DNA from: Fragilaria radians
Lineage: Eukaryota > Bacillariophyta > Fragilariophyceae > Fragilariales > Fragilariaceae
Reading direction: 5' to 3'
Assembly (NCBI GenBank): GCA_900642245.1
Contig: CAAAJI010000004.1
Coordinates: 464,342 to 528,341, forward strand
DNA: 64,000 nucleotides
In this document: positions 20,549 through 33,585 of the stretch, one piece after another
Layout of the letters: every line of letters begins with the position of its first letter
Numbering within the stretch: the stretch's first letter is position 1
Notes under the pieces: generated by a model
Database searches by the model: none
What the model was told of the DNA's origin: nothing
Seen by the model: the letters and a program-made list of their open reading frames with translations, nothing else
Made by a program: the position numbers and the translations under genes

Positions 20549-23297
20549 CATGTCGTGATGTTGGACGGAAAATATCACGAACAGCCCTAGATCAAAATTC
20601 ATGATGTTTTTGCCAAATTCTTTTTCAAGAAAGTCACCATTGTAGTGCTATTTCATGCACGGCTTTCAGTTTCCACATTGATTGACAGTGCAACACTCCC
20701 TAAAATTGAACGCACTTTTTTTGTTTTAAAGAAAATTGACCAGCACATTAGAGAGCAACGGTACTGATTGTTAATAAACGTGAATGAGGACGCATGTGTA
20801 GTAGGACTACAAACAAATCAAGTTGGTATTAACCAAACATAGAAGTACTATAAGTATAAATCTAGTATGATTTCTCTTGTGACTGAGTTAAGTCTTGGTT
20901 ACACATTTTATTGAATTTCCTTAATGCCCTTCCTAATTTTTTTAAAGACACACTTTTTTCAATTTCTAATCTCAAACTTTGTTTTCTTCTGTATTTGTGC
21001 TCCTCAAATATTTGGAGTTAATCCATTCTCCGTGAATAAGTTATCCTCCAGCGTTACTCCCTTTTGTCACTCAGATCTCAAATACAGTGATGTCTGACAC
21101 ATATGTATATTTTGTAGATCCAGATGTATACAGATTGTCCCATTGAAATATTGTACTAGTACTGTCAACATAATTTATGGTAACTCTACTTGTTGTACTC
21201 AGCGTCTGTACTTGAAAGCATAACTTGTCTTTGTGCTTTGCTTTGTATGAAACGGTGAGTCAAACGTTTTTTCGATCCAAGATCCGAAGATACACAGCAT
21301 GATGTCAAAGATGGGTGATGAGTGGTCTGTTGAAACCCCTTCAAGGAGATAGAAGCCAGATCCAGAAGTGATGCTTGATTTACTCAAGATAAGGAGGAAG
21401 GGAAAACCATCAAATCCACCCACACAAATGAATCCCTGGAGAAGACCAACAGGATAGGAAGACAAAGTCTCTCTAGGCTAATTCATTCCTTGTTCTTGAA
21501 TGTATCAATTCAGGAAACAAGATCATCTGTATAATCCTTGAGATCAAGTCTCTTAAATGATAAGATTTCTAATGCTCCCTTGGCAAAACAATTTCTTCAG
21601 TCCTAGTTTGACATTTAAGCTAAACCTTGCTACGGCAGTGCTGGCAAACATTAACGCACATCGTCTTCCCTTCATCTGTAGTTGGTCATCAATAGTGAGC
21701 ACATTTTTATGCCACCAGGCATCTGCAAATGCTAAAAAATACTTTTCATTCTCTATCCTTCCAGGGTATGCATTGGTTTATTGTCTCTATTGGAAAAGCA
21801 TTCAAGTGTCTCACTCACATTTCAAAGATTGTTCAGAGTCTTGTTATACCATTCCATATTCTCCTAATTATTGACGGCAGCCCATAAACAAGTTCAGGAG
21901 CAAATAGATGTATTCATGTACCGATAGCGTTTACAGGGCAACTCTGTTAGTGAACCGAAAAATTATTGCTACATTTCGATTTTATATTGACATCGAATTA
22001 ACAAAAATAAAACAACATTGCTAAGTAGGTGTCTGTTCATCTGAAGTATAATTCAATATGATAGTTATACCAATAATTGATATTGTTGCTACTATACCAT
22101 GTCCATATGTAATCATTTACAAAACAGTTCAAACTACCTCTGGTCACTTTGGAGATGATTCTCCCCAAGAGTTGCCTCAAAAAAAGTTGCGTCATGCAGG
22201 AACGATCGGTATAATGGATGCTATTCCTCTGATCTGAGGATCTCATACTTATTTGTGACTAGGTTACAATGATGAATTTAATTTTGGACTCATCATGAGA
22301 CAAAGTTGTTCAGATTCTGGATATAACCAAGCCTTTGAGTAAGATGAGGCAATAGTACCAGGGAAAATTGTTGCTTTTGAAGTGTCTCATTTGGCTTCAC
22401 CAATGGCAACGACTAAGTGCAGGTAGATAAGGAAAGACTACATTAGTCTGGAAAAGCGCATAAAAATGTGCAAGCACTGGTGCTACAGCTGTGACAAAGA
22501 TAATGTTTTGCTGCAAAGTTTAAGCTTATATTCCACAATGATAGTGTTACATAGGACATTCTTGGAATTCGGATTTGCACTAAAAGGTAGATCAAAAAGA
22601 ATGGCATAAACCGATCAAATCCAAGATTTGGCGCCTTAATATTCCACTTGCCTGGTCTATCTATCTACTGACAAAGAAACACCCCTCCTAGTATAGCAAA
22701 ATCTCTTCTTTGATGTAACGCCCGAAAACTTGTGTCTTCATACTCTCGATTTGCAAAGATTAAAATTGGCTAGATACAGACTGGATTAGAAATTTCAGTG
22801 ACATGATTAAATCAGCTATTGTAATGAAAAAATAATTCATGATTGGAATGATGTCCACAACAGTTCTCTATTGTCTTGACAACAGTAGATATTCCAGCCA
22901 AAGTACGGCAATGTGTGAGAATCATGGCCTCAATGCGGAACAAGTAACAGCCTCAAAGCTATAAGGAAGTTTAGATGTTTGAATATTGCAAAAGTTTTCA
23001 TGATTTACTTGAAATCTAGAATGTTTTTAACCTTGACTAATTTCTTCATTTTCTTCAATGTGCCTCATGGGATATGAAAGCAGCACTTAAAAGATTTAGA
23101 CTACTCCTTACCAATTTATGTTTGGGAAGGGTATGACTCATAGCATATATTCAACCAAAAGAATGTATGGTAGGTAGCTGAATTCAATCCAGCAATCCTT
23201 ATTGTCATTTGAAATTGAAATGTGAAATTAAACAAAAATAGTAGGTAGAATCTGTTTGTACTACTGTATGTAGAAGCAAAGACCAAGGTCAACAGCC
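20549..23297. other. Intergenic, possible faint retroelement trace
   Basis: About 2.7 kb with no supportable gene. On the minus strand near 21.2 kb a segment reading QVMLSSTDAEY recalls the SSTEAEY motif of copia RNase H, but flanking sequence does not fit. Promoter sequences for the AlgH-family gene should lie at the right end. Confidence 0.4.
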
Positions 23298-24619
23298 ATG
23301 TCCAGTGTCATTCTTAACCGCAGGCTATTTCGCGCACTTCTCAGATCATGCAAACCCTTCAGTTCTCCATCACCACTAGCAAATGTGTTTTCTGCGCTTT
23401 TGCAAAGGAGTGAAACAGGAAATGATAGGTGGAACCGCTCTAAATTTGATCTTGACAAGGATGATGTCGACGATGGCGATATTCTCGGAGCTAATGGTAA
23501 CGAACACGGCGACAATAACAAAGAAAATAAATCAACAACATCGTCTGATCATCGATCCATGTTCACAAGTCTTCTAAGGGAGGTATTTCATGACACTGGG
23601 GATATACGGGAAATGCAATTCCCAAGTCAAGTAAAATCCAATATACTGAGGCAGCTGGTGATTCGTGAATTTCGTTCCAGAAACGTTTCAGATAATACAG
23701 GTGAACGACAAAAGCTTGCATTTCTTGCATTACGAGAGTTAAACAAAATTTTGAGCTTTGCTGAGCCTCTACGACGAAATCGTTTAGGAAACCTAAACAT
23801 TGCAGAAAGTTGGAACATGTACAGTAAAAAGGCTGCCAAACATGTATTCTAAGCTCCCATTGATACCCTCAGAATATTTAAAGCCTGGAACATTCCTGTT
23901 AGCTCATCCGCTCCTCACAGGTTATTTCAAACAAACTGTTATTTGCATTCTTTCACATTCCAACTCCAACCTAGGAGGTACGTATGGTTTGATTGTCAAT
24001 CGTGAAACGCATCCTTTACGAATGAAAACGAGTATGCCGATGACACTCGACAAAGTTCTACGCTTCATACCTCCTCAACTAGTAAACTCCTTTGGACAGT
24101 CTCCTGTACGAGATGGAGGTCCTGTTCATATGTCTCTTCAAATGATTTACTCTACGCCGACACTTTTGGAACAGGTGGGAGGCATTGCATTGGATATACC
24201 ATCAGATGAAACCCTTACAGATCTTTCAAAACGTAAAATCTTTTTTCAAGGTGATGTCTTACATGCTGCTACAGCTGTACACGAAGGAAGGCTTAACAAA
24301 GGTACGTCCTGCAACCTTAATCCCCTCCTTAGTCCTTTCTTTTTCACACAATAATCTTCCTCTAGATGACGTTTACTTCTATGCAGGGGCCAGTTGCTGG
24401 GAGGTCAATCAACTGGAAAGTGAAGTAGAGCGTGGATATTGGCTTCCTTGTAGGGCTCCCCCAGACTATATCTATGAGAAGCAATGCATTGCTCAAGATG
24501 GCGAGCCTTGCAATAATCTTTGGCTAGCAATGATGTATGCTTGCGGAAATGATGAAGGCATGCTAGCTGATTTACTACTTGATGAAGAGGAAAATCTTGA
24601 GCCTTGTGACAACTCCTAA
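23298..24619 (+). CDS. LYR-like plus AlgH/UPF0301 (DUF179) protein, one frame break
   Basis: The first part (ATG at 23298) has an RRLFRALLR segment, a polar insert rich in Asp/Asn, and ILRQLVIREFRSRN followed by LAFLALRELNKIL. This is the pattern of LYR-motif proteins, which bind acyl carrier protein in organelles. The second part is a clear UPF0301/AlgH domain: YLKPGTFLLAHPLLTG, YGLIVNRETHPL, DGGPVHMSLQMIY, IFFQGDVLHAA and ASCWEVNQLESEVERGYWLP. The intron at 24302-24365 (64 nt, GTACGT...CTCTAG) joins GRLNK to DDVYFYAG. Around 23826-23831 the frame must shift by one base at a run of five A. With one base fewer the two parts read as one 418-aa protein; as given, the first part stops at 23852 and the second could start only at the overlapping ATG 23842. 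It may be an assembly indel, a pseudogene or two overlapping frames. Confidence 0.8.
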
Positions 24620-26187
24620 CATTTCAAAAGTTGTGTTCAAGATATAACAAATCACAAAAATTGGTTTTATCAAAAGTTAGTTATAATGATTTACTGATGT
24701 AGCTTCATACGGTGTTTCATCATGTTACTCCTATTTTTTGGAGTCTCCTGTCCCTGTCTTTCTGTGGGCCAGGTATTTAGGGTCCCCGAGAATGTATTGA
24801 TATGAGCATATGTAATTTTTTGTCCTTACAAAGAGCACCACAATCGTATTCCAAACATTACGCTGATTTCAGATACTGAACGCCCCAAATTGAATTAGTC
24901 AACTAGTAACCAGCTGATGCACTAAAAAGCTGTGATTAAATATTCCTAAACGTAGTAAGTTAAGCAAAAGCTAGCTTCAACATTAGAACTCTGTAGCGTC
25001 ACATCCATATCAAAGAATACGACAGGATAAGCAATATATAAAATGAATTGTTCAAGCTAGACGACAGTAAATTAGCTAGAAAAATTTAAATATTTTAAGA
25101 AGATTCAAACAATGATGTTAAATAATGACGTATTCTGCCATACAGAATAATATACGTTAAATTCATGAAACTGAGTACATTTGCCAAACAGAGCCATGGA
25201 AGCTAATGTTTTGATTAAAAGATTCATGATGATAGCGTCCATAATATACGGGAGTGTACGACAATGCCTTCTTCTAGAATATCATGAATGATACAAAACC
25301 ATGAACAGTCATCTGTTTACCTCGAACAGTCATATATTTCCCTGTAAAAATGTATAATAGTAGTATACATGAAACTGGATATTCCTTAGAAATTCGTGTT
25401 TCCATAGTTCTGTTTAGAAGCTTTCTGATGAAAATTCCCATGTATATCATCTTCCATGATATTATTGCATAATTCCATCTGTCCAGGAATGAGTGCGGGT
25501 AATAATTGTAAAGCATCTGCCAACCTTACCAGAAGAAATCGTAAACATGATCTTGTTATATTAAAAAAATTGAAAGTAAAATCTTGAAAAGAAGGTATGT
25601 GAACAAAACTGGATCAATTAAATGCTAATGATCAATAACGGTATATGCAGGACTGAAAGAAAATTGGAGAAAAACACGAGAACAAATATTAAATTCCCCC
25701 CAAAAATGGTGTCACATTGCACAAAGTCTTGGTTAGATTTTTCATCTAACGGTAAAATAGTATGTGCTATTACTCACCACAATCCATGACAAGGCACAGC
25801 TGTGCAATTGTCTTTAATGAATCAACAATTAAATACAAATTCCACGTCTTGTGGTGCTAAGGGTCTAATTGATGTAATTGTCAACATCTCCAAAAGCCAA
25901 AAGGAAGAAACGTAAAAACAGTTCTGTTCTAACGGTATTCTTAGCCGCGATATACATGGCATGTTTGTGAATTTCAACGCGTATCCTTAATCTGGATCGT
26001 TTGTCTAGCGATGCGCACAAGGATACAAGCCGAAGAATTTTTCGTCGACCATTAATTAGGTACATCGCTACGAGAAAGCAGGTCACAATATACATTGCCT
26101 TTTTTCACCTGTAACAGCCAAAACTGGAGAAGTTTACTGCATGCAAGTCCTGTCGGCATTTGCAATTTAATCATTGTTTATCATTAG
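24620..26187. other. Intergenic, no gene supported
   Basis: Minus-strand frames at 25274-25516 and 25865-26095 are short and unrecognised. The second lies head-to-head with the kinesin gene and could be a small exon, but nothing confirms it. Confidence 0.45.
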
Positions 26188-28154
26188 ATGACGGGCGTAG
26201 TTGAAGCTGATAATGTCAACGTCAAAGGTGAGTGATAATACAAGGAACAATTTTGAAAGAAATAAAAGCATCACTGCTGAATGAACAACTTTTCCCTGTG
26301 TTTAATGGTGCAGTGGCTGTTAGATTACGCCCTCTGAATAACAAAGACATGAATGTTACAAATAGTAAGTTATCACGATTTGTTCGGCTGCCTAAGCAAC
26401 AAAACGGACGTGCCTGGGAATATTCTTCTACTACGATGGAGGAAACTGGGGTGCAACCCGTTCTCGGAAAGTCTTATTTCTCGTTTGATCATATTTTTGG
26501 AGAGGACTCTAGTACAGACTCCGTTTACAGATCAGTAGTTCGTCCCGTAGTTCAGGGGCTAACAAATGGTAAGCATGGAACTGTATTTTGTTACGGCCAA
26601 ACTGGTTCAGGGAAAACACACACAATGCAAGGCAATGACGAAGATGTTTATGAAAGTGACGGAATTTTGCAACTATCTGTCAAAGATGTCTTCCAACTTA
26701 TAGAGCAGTCCAATGATGATTATATTGTTAAAATTTCCTACTTTGAAATTCATAATGAACAAGTTCGTGACTTGCTATCAGGAGTCGTGGAAGACGATTA
26801 TACTGATTCTGGCTCACAAAAAACTTCCCCTGGACAATCACTTACAGTCCGAAGCGATCCTCGAGACGGCGTTCAAGTTGGTTGCCGACAATTGGAGGTT
26901 TGCTCAGTCAACAGGACACTTGAATTACTACAATACGGAAATCGAAATCGTCAAGTATCGGCAACTGGCATGAACCAGCGATCTTCTCGAAGTCACGGAA
27001 TCTTCAGGATCTCGATAGAAACAAAACCTTCAAATTTCACTGTACGAGTCGCCACTCTCAACCTTGTAGATTTAGCAGGTTCGGAAAATAGCTATGCTTC
27101 AGCAACATCCGACCTGCAACAACGCGAAGGAGCAAATATCAACAAAAGCTTATTGTCTCTCTCCAAAGTGATCAATGCATTGAGTATGCCACTTGCGACT
27201 CGACCAAAATTTATTGGTTATCGTGATTCCAAGCTAACATTTATCTTACAACCTCATCTTTCTGGCAATGCTTTAATGGCCATAATTTGTAATGTCAGTC
27301 CAGCACACACCTTTTTGGAGGAGACCCGTTCCACTTTGCGCTTTGCATCACGTGCTAAGCTTATTGAAACCCAACCCCTCATAAACGAAATAAAAGCTGA
27401 CGAAAACGGTTCATCCCATGAGCTGATCGCTGAGCTTGATTCCATGAAGGCTGCTCTTAATGTTATGAAAGAACGAAGTGCTAAGTCAGAAAAAGCGTAT
27501 CACAAAGCTTCTCTTGAACTGAAAAGTCTGAAGCAGTTGATGTTTGGCGAGGATTTTGAATCGGACGTATTTGCAAACCTTTCTTCTATACAGCCACAAA
27601 GTATAGCATCTGACTTTCACGCGGCTTCCTCCTTGGAGGAAACAACTTACAGTAAGAATACGTTGACAAAACAGATGAATGTGGCCGCGATAACCCCTGT
27701 GGGAAATCGACGTGAAGTATCAAATATTTCGGAAACTCTGCCCACTGAAGTCATCATTCTGTCAAATGAATTCAAAGATCGCCGACAGGCTACGTATAAC
27801 TACATTGAAAATTCAGAGACAAAGTCAAGATTGCCATATGATCAACATTTGCAACCGCATGACGATGCAATCTTTGAGGAAACTATTGAAAATATGAAAA
27901 ATGATCTCAACAATGCTCGAAACGCAGTTCGCCTGTTAGTTCGAAAAAATATTTTGTTATCAAAGAAAGTGGAGAAATATCGAGAAAAGGCAGAGAATGC
28001 CGAAAGTGACGAAAGCAGCAGATTAAGAGCGCAATACATTTTACTCAAATGGAGTATGTATCTTTGTATGCTTTTCTTCATTCTTGGGTTTCATCACCTT
28101 TTTATGGTGTTAGTCATGTTTCTTTGGTTGTCATTAGAAGTTTTTACTTCGTAG
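26188..28154 (+). CDS. Kinesin motor protein
   Basis: A microtubule motor with an N-terminal head. Exon 1 is 26188-26227 (MTGVVEADNVNVK), the intron is 26228-26313 (86 nt, GTGAGT...GTGCAG) and exon 2 starts at 26314, joining to VAVRLRPLNNKD as in other kinesins. Motor motifs are all present: GQTGSGKTHTMQG (P-loop), YFEIHNEQVRDLL, NQRSSRSHGIF (switch I), LVDLAGSEN (switch II), NINKSLLSLSKVI and YRDSKLTFILQ. The head resembles the kinesin-7/CENP-E group, but subfamily placement needs a tree. A short predicted coiled coil follows (AELDSMKAALNVMKER and the ENMKNDLNNARN region). The open frame ends in a hydrophobic tail that is probably a translated intron: a GTATGT donor at 28054 and an acceptor at 28137 would give 598 aa ending at the same stop. 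Without that intron the length is 626 aa. Confidence 0.93.
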
Positions 28155-29369
28155 CCTAGTAGCTCCTCTAAGATTACTAGTTAATTGTATGTCTCCTGTT
28201 AATTTAAATTGAGCCATTCACCTTTCTACATTTCATTGTAAACTGTAACGTATTGCATCCGATTTGATCTAATCAAATCTCGTGAGTTTTATTTGTTTCA
28301 GTATATCGTGCATCATGATAATTGAGAATTGGATTCAAGTTACTTACTTGGCACAATAACAATCTCAAAGCAAATACAGGGAATAATCCATTTACAAGAT
28401 ATGATTTTTCTGATTTTTACCCTGAAATAACATTCTAGAAAGCCCATTTGATTACTTTCTTTGATCTGGTGTAGAAACTATAACTAGAACCACAGCAAAC
28501 TGTCGCATGCCCGTCGCCATGATCTGGTGCTTGTTACAGAAATGATACGCAATCTTTCTTCGAGTGCAACTCAAATATAATCAGACATGAATCCAATATT
28601 TGGTCAATAATCAGCAGTAAGGAAAAAGTTGTATTCATCTTTGCCTACAGTTGAAGTATAACAAATTCAATTCTGAACATAAATGATATTATTCACGAAT
28701 AGATGACTACTACCCTATTGATGCAAAAGAGTAATCCTACAGTTCTAAATCGAAACTAGAATTATCTCTAAGCATAAACTTAACCACTTGCATGATAGCT
28801 GTACCTATTGTTCTTGCCATCTTCTTGTTCTACTTCTCCCTTACGATTTTACCTGAAGATGTTGCGACAACCATCTTTTAGTAGAATCCCTCTCAAAGCC
28901 AATCTCTTTCCCTGATTTCATCAATAGACTTATCTATCAGCTGGCTACAGTATCGCACTCAAAATGGTAATTGAAACTTGTCCAATTTTGTTGTTGTGGC
29001 GATTGAAATAGAGTAAGCCTAGGGCAAAGTGGCTACTTGTTAGTATGGGTGAAAGGAAACCAGTATTAAGTTTGACATGAATATCCATCACTTCATCGGA
29101 GACATCAACAACGTAATTTTAGCATTTCGAGAAGAAAGATAAAAATGTATTCGAAGGAAATTAAATAGCCTATCTATTACATTTCGAAATCCAAGTGTCT
29201 AACAGCATTAAAATTAACGGTAGACTCGTTAATCATCTGGTGACACTACCTTCACTCAAGAAAGATTTGCTTTCGCTTTGGTTGAACTTAGATATAATCT
29301 TGATACATTTATGTACAAATCTCTTCTTTTTCCCTCTTAAAATCAAATTGTTCTTCATGGTGCTTTTGA
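28155..29369. other. Intergenic between converging genes
   Basis: About 1.2 kb of AT-rich DNA between the ends of the kinesin and heat-shock-factor genes. Nothing was recognised apart from likely 3' untranslated regions. Confidence 0.5.
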
Positions 29370-31157
29370 TCATTCCTCTAAAGAAGCTTTTTCTTCTTCA
29401 CTCAGGTTAGAAGTTTCTTTCCGTTCAGAGGATTCGTGTGATTGTGACAGAGGACTCTGAGAATAAGGCCCAAACAGGGCACTCGCAGGACCTGCGGCAT
29501 TTGCCAGGCTCTGAAGAGCAGCCGATGCCCCTGCAAAATCGAATTGTGATGAATTTCCGGTGAGGGGAACTAATGTTGTGTTTCCTAATCCGTTCTTATT
29601 ATAGCCGGTATTCAAATTTGAGCCCATCGATCCAGCATGATTGTATGATGCAGCTCCAGAAAATCCAGCCACATTAAGATGAGAATTCCCAGGTAAGAGA
29701 TCAGCCATGGAAGGGTCGCGAGAGAGAAAGCTACCTAGGCTCAACATTGAGTTTAGCCTATTGGAACTCATTCCAGTCATTCCTGGGAGGAGCCCAGACA
29801 AGGAGACACTACTCAGAGTATCCGGGAACATAGTTCCTGCTGAAGGCAATGTTCGAAGTAAATTGCTACTAGAGAGCCTTTGCTGCAGCGCAGATTCTAG
29901 CTGTGTCGGGGCTCCATGGTGGTAAGAATTTGGAGAATTTCCACTTTTTGGTCCAGAAATGGAAGTTGCAGAGTCTAAGGACTGTGATGCTTTATTCGAT
30001 TTAGATTCAAAATTTGAGTTCGTATTCCCTACAAGTTCGTTCAATGCTAAATTGGACTCGAAGGGATTGTTACCTTGACTTGATGCTTTTGCCGCCGCGT
30101 TCATAGCAATGGTAGCCGGCATTGATGATTGCTCCGGAGGCGGCATCATGTTGGGTGCAGGTTTTGGTGCAGAAGTTGTGGGGGCGAAAAGAGAAGTCAT
30201 TGAGCCCATGGAAGCCAGAGTTGCTGGTGACCATCCGAAGCCAGCTAGGTTCAAGACTGAATTTCGCATGGCGTTCAGTTGCTGCAAATGCTCAAGCGAA
30301 CTACCATTTATATTTGGAGGTTTTGACGACCCATTCGCGTCTTGAATTGCTGCATCCGATGATGCAGAGGGTAATCGGTCGAAACCGAAATGAGAGAGCC
30401 CAGCAGCATTCTTTTGTTGGGCATTTTGAAGCGCTTGATGGTGCAAAGCAACTTGATGGAATGCAACCTGCTGTTGGGGATCAGCAAAGATCATGCCAGC
30501 AGGAAAAATTCCAAGGGACGGTTGACCTGCAGAGTTGCCCAATACAGCTTGAGTAAAGAACTCAGCAGGCAAAGGCATTCCCACTCCTTGCATTCCAACT
30601 CCCATTTGGCCATGCATAGGAATACTACCAGCAGTTCGTTGGGCTAAGGCCGCTTTACGCGCTGCTGAGCCGTTGGTCTTTCTCTTTATCAGCAAAAGGC
30701 TTCTCAAATCAGAAGTTGCTGCATCATTAACATAAGAACAAGGGGACATTTTCCCTTTTCCAGCGATTTTGCGGAATCCAAAATAATTTAGCTGCCTTTG
30801 GAAGGAAGCGAATTTCGAGTGGCGAAAGTACTTGTGAAGAATTTCAGATTCCAAACGCTCCGGATGATGAACCTTGATTTTACCGTTTGACCATTCCACA
30901 ACTTCGTTATTGTCATCAGTTAGCATCTTCGTTAGTTGATATAAGAATTCTGCTATCGGCTGATGCGGACTTCCTGCTTCACCAGAAATGTTTAAGGAAA
31001 TATCTTGAGATTCGCTGTTTGCTTCTTGAATTGTATTGTCATGACCTTGGGCTGAAGAGATTGTTTCAGATCTTCCCCCTAAACTTTGATCTCTTACTGA
31101 GGACACATGTGGCGTTAGCAAACTCGAGGAGTTACCAACCGAAAATCCCATCATCAT
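29370..31157 (-). CDS. Heat shock factor (HSF) family transcription factor
   Basis: A sequence-specific transcription factor. The first in-frame ATGs are three consecutive codons at 31157-31149; the longer open frame begins with TTG and was not used. From the first ATG the product is 595 aa. The HSF DNA-binding domain spans about residues 68-160: [34 protein letters not shown], then the recognition block [21 protein letters not shown], followed by [15 protein letters not shown]. The rest is long, Ser/Asn/Gly/Met-rich and probably disordered, with Gln-rich and hydrophobic patches that may act in activation (for example [16 protein letters not shown]). I see no clear HR-A/B leucine-zipper oligomerisation region. 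Diatoms carry many HSF paralogues. No introns are needed. Confidence 0.95.
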   Translation of the reverse strand: MMMGFSVGNSSSLLTPHVSSVRDQSLGGRSETISSAQGHDNTIQEANSESQDISLNISGEAGSPHQPIAEFLYQLTKMLTDDNNEVVEWSNGKIKVHHPERLESEILHKYFRHSKFASFQRQLNYFGFRKIAGKGKMSPCSYVNDAATSDLRSLLLIKRKTNGSAARKAALAQRTAGSIPMHGQMGVGMQGVGMPLPAEFFTQAVLGNSAGQPSLGIFPAGMIFADPQQQVAFHQVALHHQALQNAQQKNAAGLSHFGFDRLPSASSDAAIQDANGSSKPPNINGSSLEHLQQLNAMRNSVLNLAGFGWSPATLASMGSMTSLFAPTTSAPKPAPNMMPPPEQSSMPATIAMNAAAKASSQGNNPFESNLALNELVGNTNSNFESKSNKASQSLDSATSISGPKSGNSPNSYHHGAPTQLESALQQRLSSSNLLRTLPSAGTMFPDTLSSVSLSGLLPGMTGMSSNRLNSMLSLGSFLSRDPSMADLLPGNSHLNVAGFSGAASYNHAGSMGSNLNTGYNKNGLGNTTLVPLTGNSSQFDFAGASAALQSLANAAGPASALFGPYSQSPLSQSHESSERKETSNLSEEEKASLEE

Positions 31158-32649
31158 ATGGCTACAGCAAGAAAGCGCTGTACAGATCTGTTTCAGCGTC
31201 AAGTTTCAAAGAAGAAAACGAGTGAGTGTGTTGATATCAAAAGGACACTATTCAGATGTGAACTGACGAAACTTTTTTCTCATAGAACTGGGGTGACAGA
31301 GAAGGTGTGATATGTTCTTCATCATTCTTTCACTAAGGTCCCAATGTTCGATTATGACCAATACTACGCGATGACGTCAGGTTAATCTGAAAAAATCGAT
31401 TTACATTCAACTACTCAGTAGGAATAATACTAATTCCTTGAAAAAAAACGAACGCCTGAGAAGAAATAAACGTGTTCATCATCGTATGCATTGACAACAT
31501 CGCATGCTGCATCATCCAGATCCGGAATTTTATAACATCAAGATTGCAACAATCGTTTTATGCTTCGATGAAAGAGAAATGATAGGGAAGCGAATAGTCA
31601 AATAGCCTCGACATACCTGATTTGGATGTGGTTTTGATTGTCACACTATCGGTGTTGGTGCTGACCAACCAGTTCGTGCGCCTAATTTTCCAGACCTAAT
31701 TGGTACTGTATTGCTAATCCGTTCACTCGTAGTGCTTACTTTGTTAAACTCTGCGTAGTCATTTCAGTAAGCTAGTACTAAATGTACTAAAATACTAGAC
31801 CAAAGTTTGTCACTTCAAAGGTATACTATGAAATTCATTAAAAAAATAGATGTCACTTTAATCTAGTAGGTTATGGAATGAATGATTTAAAGTTTAAATG
31901 CCACTAACTATAGGTATGAACTACACGTAAGAGACTTCCAGGATTGCTTCTGAAAAACTATGAAGCAAAAGATATTAAAAGTTGCTTTAACTGTCCATTT
32001 CATTCTCTTCACAATTAGGGGTTACTTCACCCTAGCATATGACGCTTTTTCAAGAGAAGTCATGCAGATAAGATCATTGTAGTTCCTGAATCTAATGGTC
32101 ATATCGTAAACGATTCTGAATCTGAAGCATTTTGTCTTTCCTTGGTTTATGTCTTGCAGGAATGACATTACAATTATCGTTTATTGAGATCGTTCTTTGC
32201 AGAATTCCTGGTCCTGGTCCTGGTCAATGTATTGGACCATATCAACCACTCCACAAAATCTAAAGACAATGGAAGCCTTTCTTCAGCTAGATTCTCCACT
32301 TTTTCCTCTTTGATTCGCACAATTACTCCTTGTTTCGTCCATTCATTCCTTTTCAGATAAAGTCATGTCGCAACTTGTTGTGTGACTGCTTTGGGAAATA
32401 ATTGAAAGATAACTTTTAATATCTTTTGGCTATTTTCATTTCCGGGCGCTGGAAACGGTACTTACCTTTCTCAATCATTTATCTGCAACTTAAACTCCTC
32501 ACTATTTGAACTTATACTGCCAATTGTATTTCACCTTATTCTATTCATAAATGTAAGTCACGCCTCCTTATAACCCTACTATAACTCATTATTCAGTCTT
32601 ACATTGTCTTTCCTAGAAATTTAACTCACATTTTTCATTATTCTCTCTA
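31158..32649. other. Intergenic with a short CTGGTC tandem repeat
   Basis: About 1.5 kb upstream of the HSF gene; its promoter should be at the left end. A hexamer CTGGTC is repeated three times near 32208-32226. No gene is seen. Confidence 0.45.
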
Positions 32650-33585
32650 CTTGCCTGCTTAGTGAAGGTATTCGCATTGTTCTCATCTGTCCAAACAAAA
32701 ATAACTTTCTTTAGTCGGTCTTCAACATGCTCAAGGAATTGTATCAACAAGTCTAGTCAGAACACCTGAAGAAGCATTTTTTGCCATAAAATTGGCGCCA
32801 ATGTAGTCAGTGCGGACGACAATTGGGAGTGTCACCGAGGTCAAAACTCTCTAATCAGGAATAGATGAATCTGATTTCTTTGACTGCTTCAGACACAGCC
32901 ACACACTTAGCCATATTGCTGGATAAGGTAACCCCTTTTTGCCTCAGATCTCCAGCAAGTAGGCACACCTACTTGGATACCTCTCTCAAGAAGTTTATGA
33001 TGACTAGACGGGAATGTTTGATCAAATATATAAGCATTACTAAACCAGACCTGTACCTGGATAGCGTGATTTTGTCGATTCCGTCGTATCACAATCTTAA
33101 ATCTAGGAGTTCCAGATGTAGAAAAATCATGTACCTCCCTATCAAGAATCAAGTCATTTGATGATTTCCGTCGCTTCTTCTTTGTTTTTACTAATATTGA
33201 GCTTTGATGGCTTCCTCTGTCATCCTCAATAGTACTTTCTACAAATTCACTTCCCATGTGGACCTCATTTCCATTGACTCAGCCTCGCATATAACTTGTC
33301 CTTAGCCAGATGATGTCTCTTGAGTTAACCACAAAATTAGCCCTTGTATCAAGCATGTAGTAGGCATGGTAGATATGATTAAGAAGGTATCTAACAAACT
33401 TAGTAACATTTCCTTGCTCCTTCCACTTTCTTTGAATCTTTTTTTGCGACCGATCATATTTTCTCAAGAGATCTGGACTATATCAAGGATTTCTCCTACG
33501 GCCACATTGATGGCTACGAATTGCCTTTTGTCTCTTGTTTCGTTCTTTCAACTTTAAGCTCAGCATTGCATTTAAATTGCATTCA
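32650..33585 (-). mobile_element. Copia remnant (integrase end and RNase H)
   Basis: Minus-strand reading with frame changes gives an integrase tail (FVVNSRDIIWL near 33.3 kb), a linker, a jump to the RT end (TSGTPRFKIV, then LIYLIKHSR near 33.0 kb), and RNase H blocks (SEAVKEIRFIY, VRTDYIGANFMAKNASSG, EHVEDRLKKVIFVWTDENN, ANTFTK at about 32.66 kb). The RT core is missing and many stops occur. It lies next to a LINE remnant in the same orientation. Confidence 0.82.

Noticed and set aside
21199..21465. Possible copia RNase H on the minus strand (QVMLSSTDAEY)
   Set aside because: Only one short motif resembles copia; neighbouring sequence does not continue the pattern, so it may be chance.
30109..30647. 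Plus-strand open frames within the heat shock factor gene
   Set aside because: They are antisense shadows of the biased HSF coding sequence.
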